Shown piece by piece: positions 53,072 through 64,000 of a stretch of DNA of 64,000 bases (position 1 is the first letter of the stretch; every line of letters begins with the position of its first letter). This DNA comes from Heterobasidion occidentale. Taxonomy: Eukaryota > Basidiomycota > Agaricomycetes > Russulales > Bondarzewiaceae. The stretch is taken from NCBI GenBank assembly GCA_039111635.1, contig JBCAQO010000009.1, forward strand, positions 1,736,001 to 1,800,000, read 5' to 3'. The notes under the pieces were generated by a model, which saw nothing but the letters and a program-made list of their open reading frames with translations, did not search any database and was not told the origin of the DNA. The position numbers and the translations under genes were made by a program.

Positions 53072-54200
53072 GCGCTTGTATAGTCCGGGGTCAGGTGTCT
53101 TCGCCATCTTGGTCGGCCGTGGAGAGGGGATGTCCTGGTTATAGTAGAGTCATGTACTGCTGGGCATGTTATATCTTGGATGCCAGGTCGGGTGTCGAAC
53201 GACGACGTACGAGCAGGTGCAATGTGTCGAGCTCCATGTTGCGAGTCCCTCCCGCGACCAGCGCGCGACCGCGATGGCCAACACTCATCGCACGCGATAA
53301 AATTGACAGAACCGCAAGGCACGAAACACGCCGACGCGCCGACACACGCCGACACACAAGCAGACAGACAGATAGACAGACAGACAGACATAGACACACA
53401 CACAAAAACAGAGACAGAGAAAAAAAAAGAGAGTAGCACATCGATAGATAGATATGTAGACACACCCCCGCCCGCCTGCCCGCCCGCCAGCTAGCTCAAC
53501 AATCCCACGTCGTCGCACGGCCCACGGCCACGAACACCGCCATCGCCCGCCCTCCTCGCACACCGCCGTCGCCATCGCCATCGCCATCGCCCGCCCCTCT
53601 CGCCCGCCCCTCGCACACCGTCGACCCCCAATCGGCGCCGCCGTCCGCCGTCCGCCCTCCCAGCCCCAGCCCCAGCTCCAGTCCGCGTCCCTCCCCAAAC
53701 AAAAAAAGCGCCCCGCGGCCCCGTCGGCCAAATCGTCCAACGGACGAGCGTCGAGCCGGCAAAGATCCGGATACGCAGTGCGGGTTGCGAGGCACAAAGA
53801 AGCGCGCCGGAGGTTCAAACAAAGACGAAAACAAACAAACAAACAAACAAACAAACAAACAGAGAAAGCAGGGAGGAAAAAAAGAAAAAAAGAACAAAAG
53901 AAACAAAAGAAAAACAGGAAACGGCGGGGCGGGGCGGGGCGGGGCGGGGCAGGGCACGGTGAGGCGGGGCCACTCGGCGCGATACATTTTGGGTCGCTAC
54001 ACGGCATATCACATTCACATTCACGCACTCGAACAAAAAGGAACACACACAAAAAAGGAGGAAGAGGAAGAACGAGAGGAGATGGACGGGGAGGAGATAG
54101 AGGGAGAGGAGGGGGAGGAGCACGTGACGAGGCGGGGGGCGCATTATGATGTACACGGAAAACAACAACAACAACGACGACGACGACGACGACGACAACA
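53072..54200. repeat. low-complexity convergent intergenic region
   Basis: Between the FRE-C and TUP1-C stop codons. It holds a CAGA/GACA-type tract (about 53,355-53,405), AC and GA tracts (to 53,440), a CAAA tetramer array (about 53,825-53,862), a GGGGC pentamer run (about 53,920-53,955, able to form G-quadruplexes), GA-rich DNA (54,050-54,120) and a CAA/CGA trinucleotide run (54,160-54,200). Long frames crossing it are composition artefacts. Confidence 0.8.
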
Positions 54201-56878
54201 TCATGCCGTGGTATAACTCCCTGCAAAACAACCGTCAGCGGTTCCGCTCTCGCCGAGCACGGGCGCGCGCACGCACATATTCGGGCCTGCCAGTCGCCGC
54301 TGCCCGTAGCGAGCAGGCTCGCCGCCGGGCTGAGGTCGATCGAGATCACTGCAGCGCGCGTCAGCGACCGAGTTTAACGCGCCACGTCGCGCGGCGCTCA
54401 CCTGAGTTCTTGTGTCCCTGCAGCATGAGCTGCACGACGGCCGTCCGCGCCTCCCAGAACTGCACGCCCCGGTCCTTCGAGCCCGACACGACCCACTGCC
54501 CGTCATGCGACACCGCGACCGACAGCACGTAGTCCTGCAACCATCACGTCACAAAACATCAACATCAACATCAGCGCCCCTTCCGCACTCGCGCGCGCCC
54601 AACACGCACCTTGTGCCCCGCAAAGTTCATCGTGCACGCGCTCCCCTTCTCCCCGCCCTCCTTCTTCCCGTTCCCGACGCCCCCGCCCGCGCCCGCGCCG
54701 GGTCCCGCCCCGCCCGTAATCGAGTCCTTCCTGCCCGCGCCCGCACCCGCACCCGCACCCGCGAGCGCGGGGCGCACGTCCCAGTACTTGAGCGTCTTGT
54801 CGAGGCTGCCGCTCACGAGCCCCTTCCCGTCAGGCGTAAACGCGACGCTGTACACGCTGTCCTTGTGCCCCTTGAGGCGCTCGACGAGCAGCCCGCTCGC
54901 GACGTCCCAGATGCGCACGATCGTGTCCAGCGAGCCCGCCGCGACGAGCCGCCCGTCGGGCGAGATCGCGACGCTCGTCACGCCCGAGTCGACCGCCTCG
55001 GGCTCGTGGATCGTCAGCACCGTGCACTTGGCGTCCGCCATGTCCCAGATCCGCGCCGTCTTGTCCCCCGAGCCCGACACGATCAGCCGCCCGTCGCGCG
55101 AAAAGTCGAGCGAGTAGATCTCCTGCGTGTGCCCGTTGAACACGTTCCGGATGCGCCGCTTCGCGATGTCCCAGATCTGCGCGGGCGATGCCGTCAGCTG
55201 CGGCGTGCGCGCGCGAAGAGGGAAAAAAAGAAAAAAGGGTGAAATACCCGGATCTGCTTGTCCTCTGCGCCCGTCGCCAGAAACTTGCCGTCCGGGCTGA
55301 AGCAGACGCTCCGGATGTAGAGGTCGCCCGTCTTGGTCGCCTCGGGGTCTATCAAAACGCTGTGGGTGGCGGATCAGCGACGCGCGGCCAAAGGCGACGC
55401 GACGGCGGCACGCACCAGGTCTTTGCACCCGTCTTGGTGTCATATATCTGCGCAGACCGGTTGCATCCCGTCGCGAGGTACTTGCCGTCGGCGGAGAAGC
55501 GCACGCAACAGACGACGCTGATCGAGATCGCACGGCGTCAGCCGCGCGTGCGGTGGCGGTGCAGGCCCAACACGCACCTCTCGTGGAGCAGGGTGTGGAC
55601 CAAATTGACGTCCAGGACGCGCGGCACCTGGGGGTTGAAGATCGCAAACCAGTCGGTACCCTCCTTCTTGTACTCGGGCGGCATGTTGTGGGGGTCCATG
55701 TCCTCGAGAAAGCCGCCGCCCGCGTTGTTCACGGGGACCATGCCGCCCGAGCCGCTGGAGGAGGGTTCGGTGGCGGAGGGCGGAGGGCCACCGGAAAAGG
55801 GCGTGGAGGCGGAGGAGGGGGGCGCTTGTCCGGGGCCACCCGGGGCTGGAGGGAGCTTGTTGGAAGGATGCGAGGGGCCCGGGTTCACGGAGGGACTGAA
55901 ATGTTCTGCGGGGAGCAAGGAGGGTCAGGACGGTGGAGAGACAGGGGAAGCGTGGGATGATGGAACGCAGGCTGGTCGATGGGATGGGATGATTTCGGGG
56001 GCCGTGCCGCCTCGTGGGCGATCTGACAGGATAGTGGCGCAGGAGCAGCGGCGCGAGAGAGAAGGCAAGCGCCAGGAGGGAGGGGGACAAGGACGGTGAG
56101 CGACTGGGGGACGCACCTGGACGATCCGACTTGATCCTTGTATCCGTCTTTATTCTCTTCGAGTCGCGGGGATCGCGCTCCCTCTCACGATCGCGCTCGC
56201 GCTCGACGCGGTCGATCCTCTCGCGTTCACGGTCCCTGTCGGCGCGGTCGCGATCGCGGGGAAAGAAGGAATCGTTGTATTGGCTGGGGCCGGCGGAGAG
56301 GGGGAGAGGGGGGCCGGATGAGGTGATGGGGGTGGCGAGGCCGGAGGTGCCGGGGCCGACGTTGGGATGGGGTGCTGGGGGGCGGGACATGAGCTCGGTG
56401 CGGAGGCGGTTGAGCTCTTCTTCGTATTGTTGGCGTATTTTTCCATGCTGTGCCTCGAGGTCGTAGAGGCTCTGGCGGATGATGTTGAGCTCGTTGACCT
56501 GGCTGGAGACTGTGGTGTGTGGGCGTGGACGTGGACGTGGGCGTGGGCGGTTCCGAGGAAGGGAGGAAGAGCGGGGGTGAGCGTGGGTGTGTGGCGGATG
56601 TGGAGAAAAGAGCGGGGGGCACCTTTGCTCTCAAAGTCGTCGCGCTGGCCGCGGAGGAGATTGAACTCCTGGGAGAGGCCGTCGAACTCCTGGCGGATGG
56701 TTTCGAAGCACTCGTTGAGGCGGGCCTGGCTCTGTTGCTGGGAGGAGCCCTGGGAGGGCTGTGCGGTGGGCTGTAGGGTCCGATGCTGTGTGAGATGGGC
56801 TGGATGTGAGCGACGACGAGGACGAGGACGGGGGACGGAGAGGACGGGGCTCACGGCGTAGATGTTGGAGGACGACAT
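54201..56878 (-). CDS. TUP1: transcriptional corepressor Tup1 (TUP1-C), full length
   Basis: Start MSSSNIYA at 56,878; an intron follows, then [20 protein letters not shown]. The Tup_N tetramerisation and Ssn6-binding region reads [51 protein letters not shown] and [13 protein letters not shown] Pro/Ser-rich stretch and an R/D/E-rich segment (56,300-56,130) follow. [20 protein letters not shown] leads into the propeller: [80 protein letters not shown] (approximate start), [40 protein letters not shown] and [19 protein letters not shown]. The last intron gives ARIWSYTTA then TGA at 54,201. A Gly/Ala-rich insert (GAGAGAGAG) lies between two blades at about 54,770-54,650. Tup1 represses many gene sets with Ssn6; in fission yeast its homologues serve the iron repressor Fep1. 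Confidence 0.93.
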
Positions 56879-58043
56879 TGATGGAGCGGTGAGAGAGAGC
56901 GGACACGCCTCCCATCGTGCCCCCCTCCGCCACCTTCCCACGCCTCCCGCCGGCTTGTCCTCTTCTGGCAGTCCGGCCTCTAAACTGCCTCGCGAAGGTC
57001 GCCGGCGCACACCCGCACCCACAACAAACATCGCTCACTCATCGCGAGCGCGCGGCTAGATGGCATCGCCGCCCGACTACAACAGCACCCAGTGTAATAT
57101 CTATCCCCTCCTGCGCATCCGCCGCGGTCCACACCCCACGCCTGCCATTCCGCTTCCCTTCCGACCCAGCTCGGCACTTGATGCCAACACAGGCCCAGCC
57201 GATGTCTTCCTTCGCCCAATGCTACCTACTTCGTCTGATCGACCCCCTCGTGACACCACCACCACCACCAGCGCGCCGCATAGCATCCCTCAAGTACTAC
57301 TACGCCCCCTCACAGCCGTGCAGGCACCCCCGCGCGAGCACGCGTATACACACCCGGCGCTCACCGTCCACCACACCCTCCGCGACTCATCCACACCCCC
57401 CGTCCAGCGCCCACCCACGCCGGCGCCCATCACGCCTTCCGCTCCACTAACTCTATCACAGCCTAGCATCATCGTCAAAGAACACGATCCACGCCCGCCG
57501 TGCGCTTCCTCACGGCACAGACGCGCGACGCCCGCGGAGCACTGGCATCCACCCCACTCACGCGCCCCTCGCGACGCCGACGACCCTTCGCGCGCCCGCT
57601 CTGAGGCCCCGCGCAGACGCGCGGCGCAGGCGCTGCGACCTCTGCCCCGGTCCGCGCATGGCTGCGCGAGCCAAGCGAGTCAAACCTGCGAGAGCATATT
57701 CGCAGGCGCCTCTGCGCAAAAACAACCTCATCTTTCGCTCCAGCCAAAGGGATGCCTACAGTATGCCTACCCTGGCCAATCACCGTCGAGGGTACCCCCT
57801 ACTCCTGGAACCGCGTTGACATGCTCGCTTTCCAATCCAGATGGAGGTGAAAGAGACACGGTCGGGGCCCAGCACTTGTATTTACGAACCCCAATACAGC
57901 TCGTGATTCTTACACACGCATACGCGATCCACCAACGTCACTCAACCCGACTCCTCCCCTTCATACCGCGACACGATCACACCCTCCCCCGCCCCCGCCC
58001 CCGCCCCCACTCCCACCTCCACCCCGCCCGCAAAAACTCGTTC
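56879..58043. other. GC-rich intergenic region, TUP1-C promoter side
   Basis: Upstream of TUP1-C. It is C-rich on the plus strand with a long open frame from 57,060 (MASPPDYNSTQ) that reads through the antisense of the next gene; I take it as a composition artefact. No TATA box evident. A short stem CCTGCGAGAG/CGCAGG lies at about 57,685. It includes the 3' flank of the P-loop gene. Confidence 0.5.
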
Positions 58044-61008
58044 TCAACCCACGACCAACACCCCCCGCCCCGAACCCACACCTCCTCCCGCCTCCCCACC
58101 GCCTCCGCCTCCACCGCCCCCCCCGCCGCCGTCCGCGCGCCCCGCCACGACCCCACGAATCCCCAAGAGCCGCGCGTACTTGTCCCCCTCAAAGCGCCTG
58201 ATCACCCCGTAGACCGCGCCCGAGCAGCCGTACGCGTGCACGTCGTACCGCGAATGGACGCCGCCGCGCGCCCTCCCGCCGCCCCCTCTGCGCGTCAAAG
58301 GCGTCGCGCCGGCCCTCCCAGCCCCGCCACCTCCTCGCGCCGCGCCCTCCACGCCGCCGCCAAGCTCCATCAAGAGCGTGCAATACGGCCGCCCGCGCGC
58401 GCCCTTGCGCGGGAAAAACGCCACGTTCTCCGCGGCCAGGTCGTCATTGACAGCGTGCCCCGCGCCCGCGCCCACGCGGCGCCTCACCCGGACGAGGACG
58501 GCCGTCATCGCGTCCTCCGCGAGCGCCCCGTCCGCGCGCAAGAGCACAGGCAGCACAACGTCGACGCGCGACCCGCCCGCGGGCGCCGCGAACGCCATGC
58601 CCCGCGCGAACGCCCCGGCGCTCGTGGCGCCCGCGTCGTCGCCCAGCCGCGCAAAGTGGGTGAAGCGCACCACCGCGCGCGCGAATGCCTCGCGGAAGGT
58701 CTGGCCCGCGAGGACGTTGTCCGGCTGGCCGGCGAGGATCGCTCGCGCGTGCGCGGGCTGGAAGAGCTCTTCGATGAACGTGACGAGGTGGCAGCCGCGG
58801 CTGAACAGCGCGCGGGGGCTCGCTGCGTTCCTGGTAGGATGCTCCCGCAGGACGGCACGATCGTAGGCCTCCGTGATCAGCACCCGTGCGACGACTTCTC
58901 CGTGATCCCCAAGGTCGAGCAAGTTGCTTCCCATCTGCTCTTCGAGAATGTCAATGAGCGCGGTAGGACTCGACTGTCTCAAATGGTGGATATGCATGGC
59001 CGCTGCCTATGAATTATACATTTCAGAAGCATATAAAAGGTCGAGCGAGGCACACGGACATACCTCCGCAATTATGGGCTCGCTGGGGTACCCCGAACGG
59101 ATACGCCGGCGGTGTCGAGGGACTGAGAAGACGTGCCGCATGTGGCCGGCAACCAGCTCAGCCATCATCTCCGTCGCCCGCCGCCCTGGCTCGTAATCCA
59201 GACAGAGCCGGACATCGGCGACCGCCAGCTTTGCCGCCTGGGAGCAGTTGGAAAAGGGTTCCGTAGTGTCTACACCGACAAGCTTGCTGCGAGCCGTCTC
59301 CAGGACGGACGCCGACAGTCGGGGAATGTCATCTTTGTTAGAAAGATGGAAGAACATCGGCCAGAACCTATGTCACAGCGTCAAACGCAGAGTTGCAGGG
59401 TTTGGAGATGTGCGTACATGGGCCTCCCAAAATTAGCCATGAATGGCACTTCGGACACGTCCTCGAGTCGAAGAGTATGCGGTTTGACGACGAAATCTGG
59501 GGCGCAGTCAAAGGGCGTTTCTGTGACTGGCGCTTGCAACAAGCGTGCAGCTCGTGACGAGCTAGCGAAATCTTGGGAGGGCGGAAATCGAGCGACATGA
59601 AAAGTGGTGGAGAGAAAGATCGCGAAAAGGGGATACGAAACAAAATCGTTGAGGACCGAAAGCAGCGTGTCGTAAAGCGACTTGGCGTCGTACTTGTTCC
59701 CAGGTGCAGCTCGGGAAGCGAGCTGAATGTGACGGGGAGGAGGGTCGCGCTCCCATGATGGATCGATGATGTTTAACAGCAGCTTGAGCTCCTTCAAAGC
59801 CTCGCTTTTGGCAGCGTGCTGGTCGAGCGTCAGCTCAGCCGCTTCGATCCAAGTTGCCTTGTGCTGTGGTCGCAGGTCGGCGAGTATTTCGCGCTGTGCA
59901 CGCAGATGAGCATCGATAGTTCGCACGAATGTGAGGCACAAACAGTGGGCTTGGAAAGCATGTCATCATAGAGATCTTGCCGTGAATGCCTGTCTTTACG
60001 CTCACGTAGATGGTCCCGCCACGCTTTTGTGACGTCCTGGTATGAAGGCACCGAGTTGTCTGGGTATATGCGTCGCAACTCTTAGCGAGTGGCACGGAAG
60101 AGGCGGACAAAAAAGATCAAGTAATGAACGCGTAGGTCCGCATACGTCGCCTGTGGCTGGATGAGGTGTTCCCGCACGCGATCATCGGGGGGTGGATATG
60201 CGAGAACTATAACATTTTAGCGACAGGACATTCGACGACATGCGACGACATGCGAAAAAAGCGGACGACATACGGTTACTTTCGCTGCTCGCCCGCAAAT
60301 TGAACGGCAGCGTGAACACGAGAGATGCCTGTTCATCGACCATTCTTGATTTTCCAGTGCCAGAGCTCTGTATGACAACCACTGAGTTGGAATAGTCGGC
60401 CTGAGTATCTCCCGTCCTCATCGCGTTGATGGTTTGGAGGAGTAGACGATGATGGTTCTCTCGATATTGTCTAGTCCAGGCGGCACGAACGACTGCGGTA
60501 AGTGATTAGCGTGTCAAGAATTCGAGGGAGATTTTTACTAACGGCCATCTGTAAGGTGCGCGCAAATGGTTTTTTAAACTAGCATTCCAAATACCAGTCT
60601 GCAATGCATCGGACCTGTTATTGCCTCGTTCTGGACCCGCTTTGGAGTCTGTATGCGTGTATATCCGGAGGCTTCGAGCGGCGATCGCAGGAGTACTTTG
60701 ATTGAACGTTTGGTCGTCAACGAAGTGAGCATGTCATCGCAAAACCGAGTCGTACCAGAGTTTCGTATTTCTCTGTACTCTCCTCGCTTCCAAGCATCTC
60801 GCAATGCCTCCGCAAACGCGGGATTCCTCTGAACCAGCGCCTGAGTCGGCGCCAGCTGCGAACACTCAGGACGTAACGTGTTGTCGAAGTGTATATTGAA
60901 AACAGAGACAACGGAACGAGTGATCAAGGCATGGACGGATTCTGACAGGTTCATTTCCCTCAGATCTGGATAAACTCCTGCTAAAAGTTGGCTGACGGAT
61001 TTGTCCAT
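58044..61008 (-). pseudogene. P-loop NTPase-like protein of unknown function, frame-broken
   Basis: From high to low: MDKSVSQLLAGVYPDLREMN, LSESVHALITRSVVSVFNIH and AFAEALRDAWKRGEYREIRN. The P-loop exon reads NSVVVIQSSGTGKSRMVDEQ (about 60,385-60,330), where SSGTGKS is the Walker A-like motif, then LVFTLPFNLR. AYPPPDDRVREHLIQPQATY follows, then an in-frame TAA (60,082-60,084), WRDHLRERKDRHSRQDLYDD, a frame change near 59,950, ATWIEAAELTLDQHAAKSEA, VPFMANFGRPM, ARSKLVGVDTT, VRLCLDYEPGRRATEMMAEL, SVPRHRRRIRSGYPSEPIIA, a clean intron, FIEELFQPAHARAI and HAYGCSGAVYGVIRRFEGDK. It ends in a Gly-rich tail from GC-rich DNA. I recall a large Agaricomycete family with this motif order and no known function. 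The 5' exon upstream of 61,008 was not resolved. Confidence 0.65.
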
Positions 61009-61280
61009 CGATGCATGATCCTGAGGCGAGAGGTCGTCTCGTGCAACTTGAGGGAGTGCAAGGCGACTGCGCTTGGGATATAGGTCATCGTCGGAAGGGG
61101 CGTTCCGTGTGCGTTAACGAGAGGACTCCATGAATTGACGGAGGTCGATGTTGTGGAAGAGAACAACTTGGCACGAGAAAAGACATGACGTCAGTGCTGC
61201 AGGCTGGAGCTGAGCGGGAGTGAGCGGGACATCATCCAACATGACTTTCACCGTCACCACCATCAGCGTCTCCCAATAGA

Positions 61281-64000
61281 TTGTACATTCTCATCGCTAC
61301 TGCATTCAATCCCCACTCTTTGTCGCATCCGACTCCTGCTATTCAACCTTCACCATCTCCTCGTCGCGATGCTCCCAAGAGACGTCGCGTGGATAACTCG
61401 TCGACGGTGCAAGAGACGCAGCCGCGCGCGCGCCATGGACCGCCGCTGCAAAAAGCGGATCGTTTCAAAGCACCGCCCCCCAAAAAACGTGAGCTTCCAA
61501 TATCATTCAGGATGGACTTGATACTCACTAGGACACAGTCCCTCGTTTAGTGATCCGCCCTCCTGCTCCTCCGAAACCCGACTCAGAGCGCGAGACACTC
61601 ATGCACCCCACGGCAACAGGTCAAGTGACCAATGAGGGTCCTGCCGATACCGAGGATACCTCTCAGGCCGTGGCCAAGGATCCCACTCCAGTCCCACCCG
61701 CCAGAGCCGCCGATACCGATGCAGCCCTGGCAACGATGCTCACCAGGCCCAGAGACCAACATGATGTCGTCCCGGTACCTGACGTGACAGCGATTGCTTC
61801 CAGGATCACGATCCATGCCCAGATCCTCGCTGCAGGCGTGCCTCCGGTCTGGGAGGGCAGTGAGTACCAAGAACCGATGACCAGGGATCACAACGCTTGT
61901 GCACCCCCTCCCGCCAGGCAGGCACACGGTCAGAGGACGGCGCCCGCTGGCCAATTGCCAGCGCTCCCTGTCGCCGGTCAGTATCGCGGGCAGACAAGAC
62001 CGTTACCGGCAGCGGCGGCCCAGATTGCTGCTCATCAGCCTCCGATGCCCACATCTCATACCCCGACAGGTCAGTATTTCGCACAATGATCATTAGTTTG
62101 AGGCTCACCCGTTGCCAGTGCCCCAGCCTGCGCAACCTCCTCCGCACGCCCCTCCCATCCCACCGGTCGCTGCAGTATGGGGCACCCAAAGAGGTTCTGC
62201 GCTCGTTGCAGAGCGCGAAGGTGTACCGCCCGGACGAGAGACTCTTCGGGGGGGTGGGCCTCCACCTCGCGCAAGCGCCCCCCTTCGAGGGACCACCCCA
62301 CTGCCAATCCCTCAACGAGCAATGAATCGTACATCAGCACCCCCGCCAACACAGAGACGAGGAAACACACCTATGCCAGCCGTGGGGCATGTGAATCGAG
62401 GGTCAAGAGGCATAGCATCAGCCTCGGGCGTCCCCATGCAAGTATCACTTGGTCGCGAGAGAGAGTCGTCCGTCGCGCCGATGGACCGAGGACCCGCTCA
62501 TTCAGCAGGTAGGAAGTGTGTCCTGTACTTAGAATATCAGCTCACGGACGAATAGACAGGCAAGGGTGGATGAAAGCCTTACTTGACAGGGTGTCGAAGC
62601 TTGAATTGAACTCCCCAGGCTACAGAGCGCGGCCGACGGGGTTCCGACAATGCTGGTGGAGTCCATATCGCGCGAGCTGAAGGTCCTGCGTGGGGAATTT
62701 GACAAAGCGGTGGGGAGGAATAATGATCTTGAACGTCAACTGGCAGAGATGAGAGTCGAAATTGATGAGATGAAGGCAGAGGTTGAGAAGTCCAAGAGGG
62801 TACCGGAGGTACAAGACGAAGGCCGGCGGAACAATATCCTGTCGGTAAGTCCTCAAAATAAGATTCGGGAGGGTCACCCACGCTCATGGATACCCGAACG
62901 AATATAGAAAACCGTGCGGTTGGTCATGTATGATTGGATGGCCATCCCGCGCAATAGCGGGGTGCTTCCGGATCCTCTCCCCATCAACACTAAAGGGGAA
63001 CGCGAATATTGGTTGACTGATGGAAATGCTGTAGAAGGAAAAAATGTCTTACGACCCGGCTGGGCAGATCCTTGGCTCGCTAATGAGATCGGGTGGGCTC
63101 GACATGTTGCGGAGTGTGTCAAGATGGACGGCGCGCGTTGGAACCCTGATGCACAACAAACTGACTTGTTCCAACTCTCGACAACGACAATCATCAGTTC
63201 TATCCGCATCTCCTTTTCAGGCTGGGCAAAGGCGTACAAGAAGTCAAAAAAGCCTGTCGTTGATCAGGCCGCCCATAGGCAGAAGCAGCGACGTAACGGG
63301 CGCAAGTCCATGGTCAGTTTCAACTTCTGTTGTTAGGGAGCTAAAAATACTCACTGACAAATTTGCAGAAAGCACTTAGTCGCAAGAAGTACCGGGAACA
63401 AGTTCCCGAGGCCGCGGGAGCCGACTGGGCATTTATCAAGGAGGCTATGTATCAGTCTACCGATGAATCGGTCGAGGATGAACTCAACAATCAAGACGAC
63501 ATTCCCGCTGTGGATCCAGACACTGAAGACGAAGGGCCTGTGTCCCGCAAGGCCCTTAAGCCTGTGAAAAATTCAGTCAAAAAGCATAAGCTTGTGTCGC
63601 CAGTTGCGTACATTACGCGGCCTCCGTCCTACCGCACGCTTCAGGTACATATTTGTCTCCACTTAGAGCCGAGACGCTAATTGTGCTTCCGTCGGCAGGT
63701 GAACAAGGTCCTGGACAAGATTGATAGCGTAGCCAGGGCAAATTCAAGCCCACACACACGCGTATATGGAGAGCTGAGGGAGAAGGACTTACCAGTCAAC
63801 AGAAAAGGTGTCAAAGCCAAGATCCCTCGCGCCAAGGTCGACTCGGACTGGCTTGCAGCCCATCCCGACAATGATACCCCTCTGCGGATAGACGACTTTG
63901 ACCAGGACGAGGGCATGCACAGCGATGCAGGCGAAGAAGACGATTTGTATGGTGATTACGAAGCGGAGGCAGCGGTGATGCCTGGGACGAAGAAGGGTTA
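61281..64000 (+). CDS. unknown spliced gene with Pro-rich N-terminus and coiled coil (runs off window)
   Basis: Exon 1 includes PSPSPRRDAPKRRRVDNSST, a likely nuclear localisation signal (KRRR). An intron (GTGAGC...TTAG) leads to VIRPPAPPKPDSERETLMH. A Pro/Gln-rich region follows (61,550-62,505), then a heptad-like segment (62,650-62,800: ISRELKVLRGEFDKAVGRNN, LERQLAEMRVEIDEMKAEVE). Next come KTVRLVMYDWMAIPRNSGVL, PDPLPINTKGEREYWLTDGN, NVLRPGWADPWLANEIGWAR, KKPVVDQAAHRQKQRRNGRK, REQVPEAAGADWAFIKEAMY, an acidic stretch DPDTEDEGPVS, VDSDWLAAHPDNDTP and an acidic end. I recall this motif order from proteins of unknown function in wood-decay fungi. It is divergent from the P-loop gene with about 270 bp between. 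The start codon is unresolved; the stop is not in the window. Confidence 0.6.

Noticed and set aside
53340..53450. Short tandem units resembling a CRISPR-like array
   Set aside because: Units are 3-5 bases with no spacers; ordinary eukaryotic microsatellites.
53285..54349. 354-codon minus-strand frame at the end of TUP1-C
   Set aside because: Only its first part is coding. A canonical intron leads to ARIWSYTTA and a stop at 54,201; the rest reads microsatellites (poly-Val, poly-Phe).
57060..59012. 650-codon plus-strand open frame
   Set aside because: It lies antisense to the P-loop gene, whose motifs and intron are clear. The plus reading is Pro/Arg/His-rich with no motif, as expected when very GC-rich DNA is read on the wrong strand.

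Overview
The window is fungal nuclear DNA, most likely from an Agaricomycete (mushroom or polypore relative). This rests on dense short GT-AG introns in every host gene, basidiomycete-type ferric reductase and Tup1 genes, two unknown protein families that I remember as expanded in Agaricomycetes, and chromodomain gypsy and copia retrotransposons. No rRNA, tRNA or CRISPR was found. A 100-base run of N at 35,832-35,931 is an assembly gap.

Layout. (1) 1-8,000: a decayed chromodomain gypsy element, split by a 3.86-kb hAT transposon (18-bp perfect TIRs, 8-bp target duplication) and by a solo-LTR-like repeat. (2) 9,200-16,200: two divergent genes of unknown families, one starting with a zinc finger, plus small unassigned ORFs. 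(3) 16,880-35,830: a retrotransposon nest. A minus-strand gypsy element carries a minus-strand copia in its protease (TSD CATTG). That copia carries a plus-strand copia in its integrase (TSD TTGTC). Beyond it lie an inverted copy of the gypsy reverse transcriptase and a third, truncated copia that runs into the gap. (4) 35,930-38,420: the 5' part of a kinesin gene, a mariner-type MITE and a mitochondrial ribosomal protein mL41 gene. (5) 40,000-56,900: three ferric reductase paralogues and two Tup1 co-repressor paralogues. (6) 58,000-64,000: a P-loop NTPase-like gene of unknown function and a divergent coiled-coil gene of unknown function that runs off the window.

The most interesting part is region 5. 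The order is FRE-A (+), TUP1-A (-), FRE-B (-), FRE-C (+), TUP1-C (-), so a convergent ferric-reductase/Tup1 pair occurs twice. FRE-A and FRE-C each have three close matches to the fungal iron-GATA motif ATCWGATAA upstream; I saw none upstream of FRE-B. In fission yeast the iron GATA repressor Fep1 works through Tup11/Tup12, so the layout puts a corepressor beside its probable targets. TUP1-A lacks the N-terminal tetramerisation domain present in TUP1-C. The A pair is of ordinary base composition, while the 3' half of FRE-C and all of TUP1-C are extremely GC-rich.

Caution: single-base frame breaks recur in otherwise well-conserved genes (FRE-B, FRE-C, mL41, kinesin, the P-loop gene, the inner copia). 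Some may be consensus errors in the assembly rather than real mutations.
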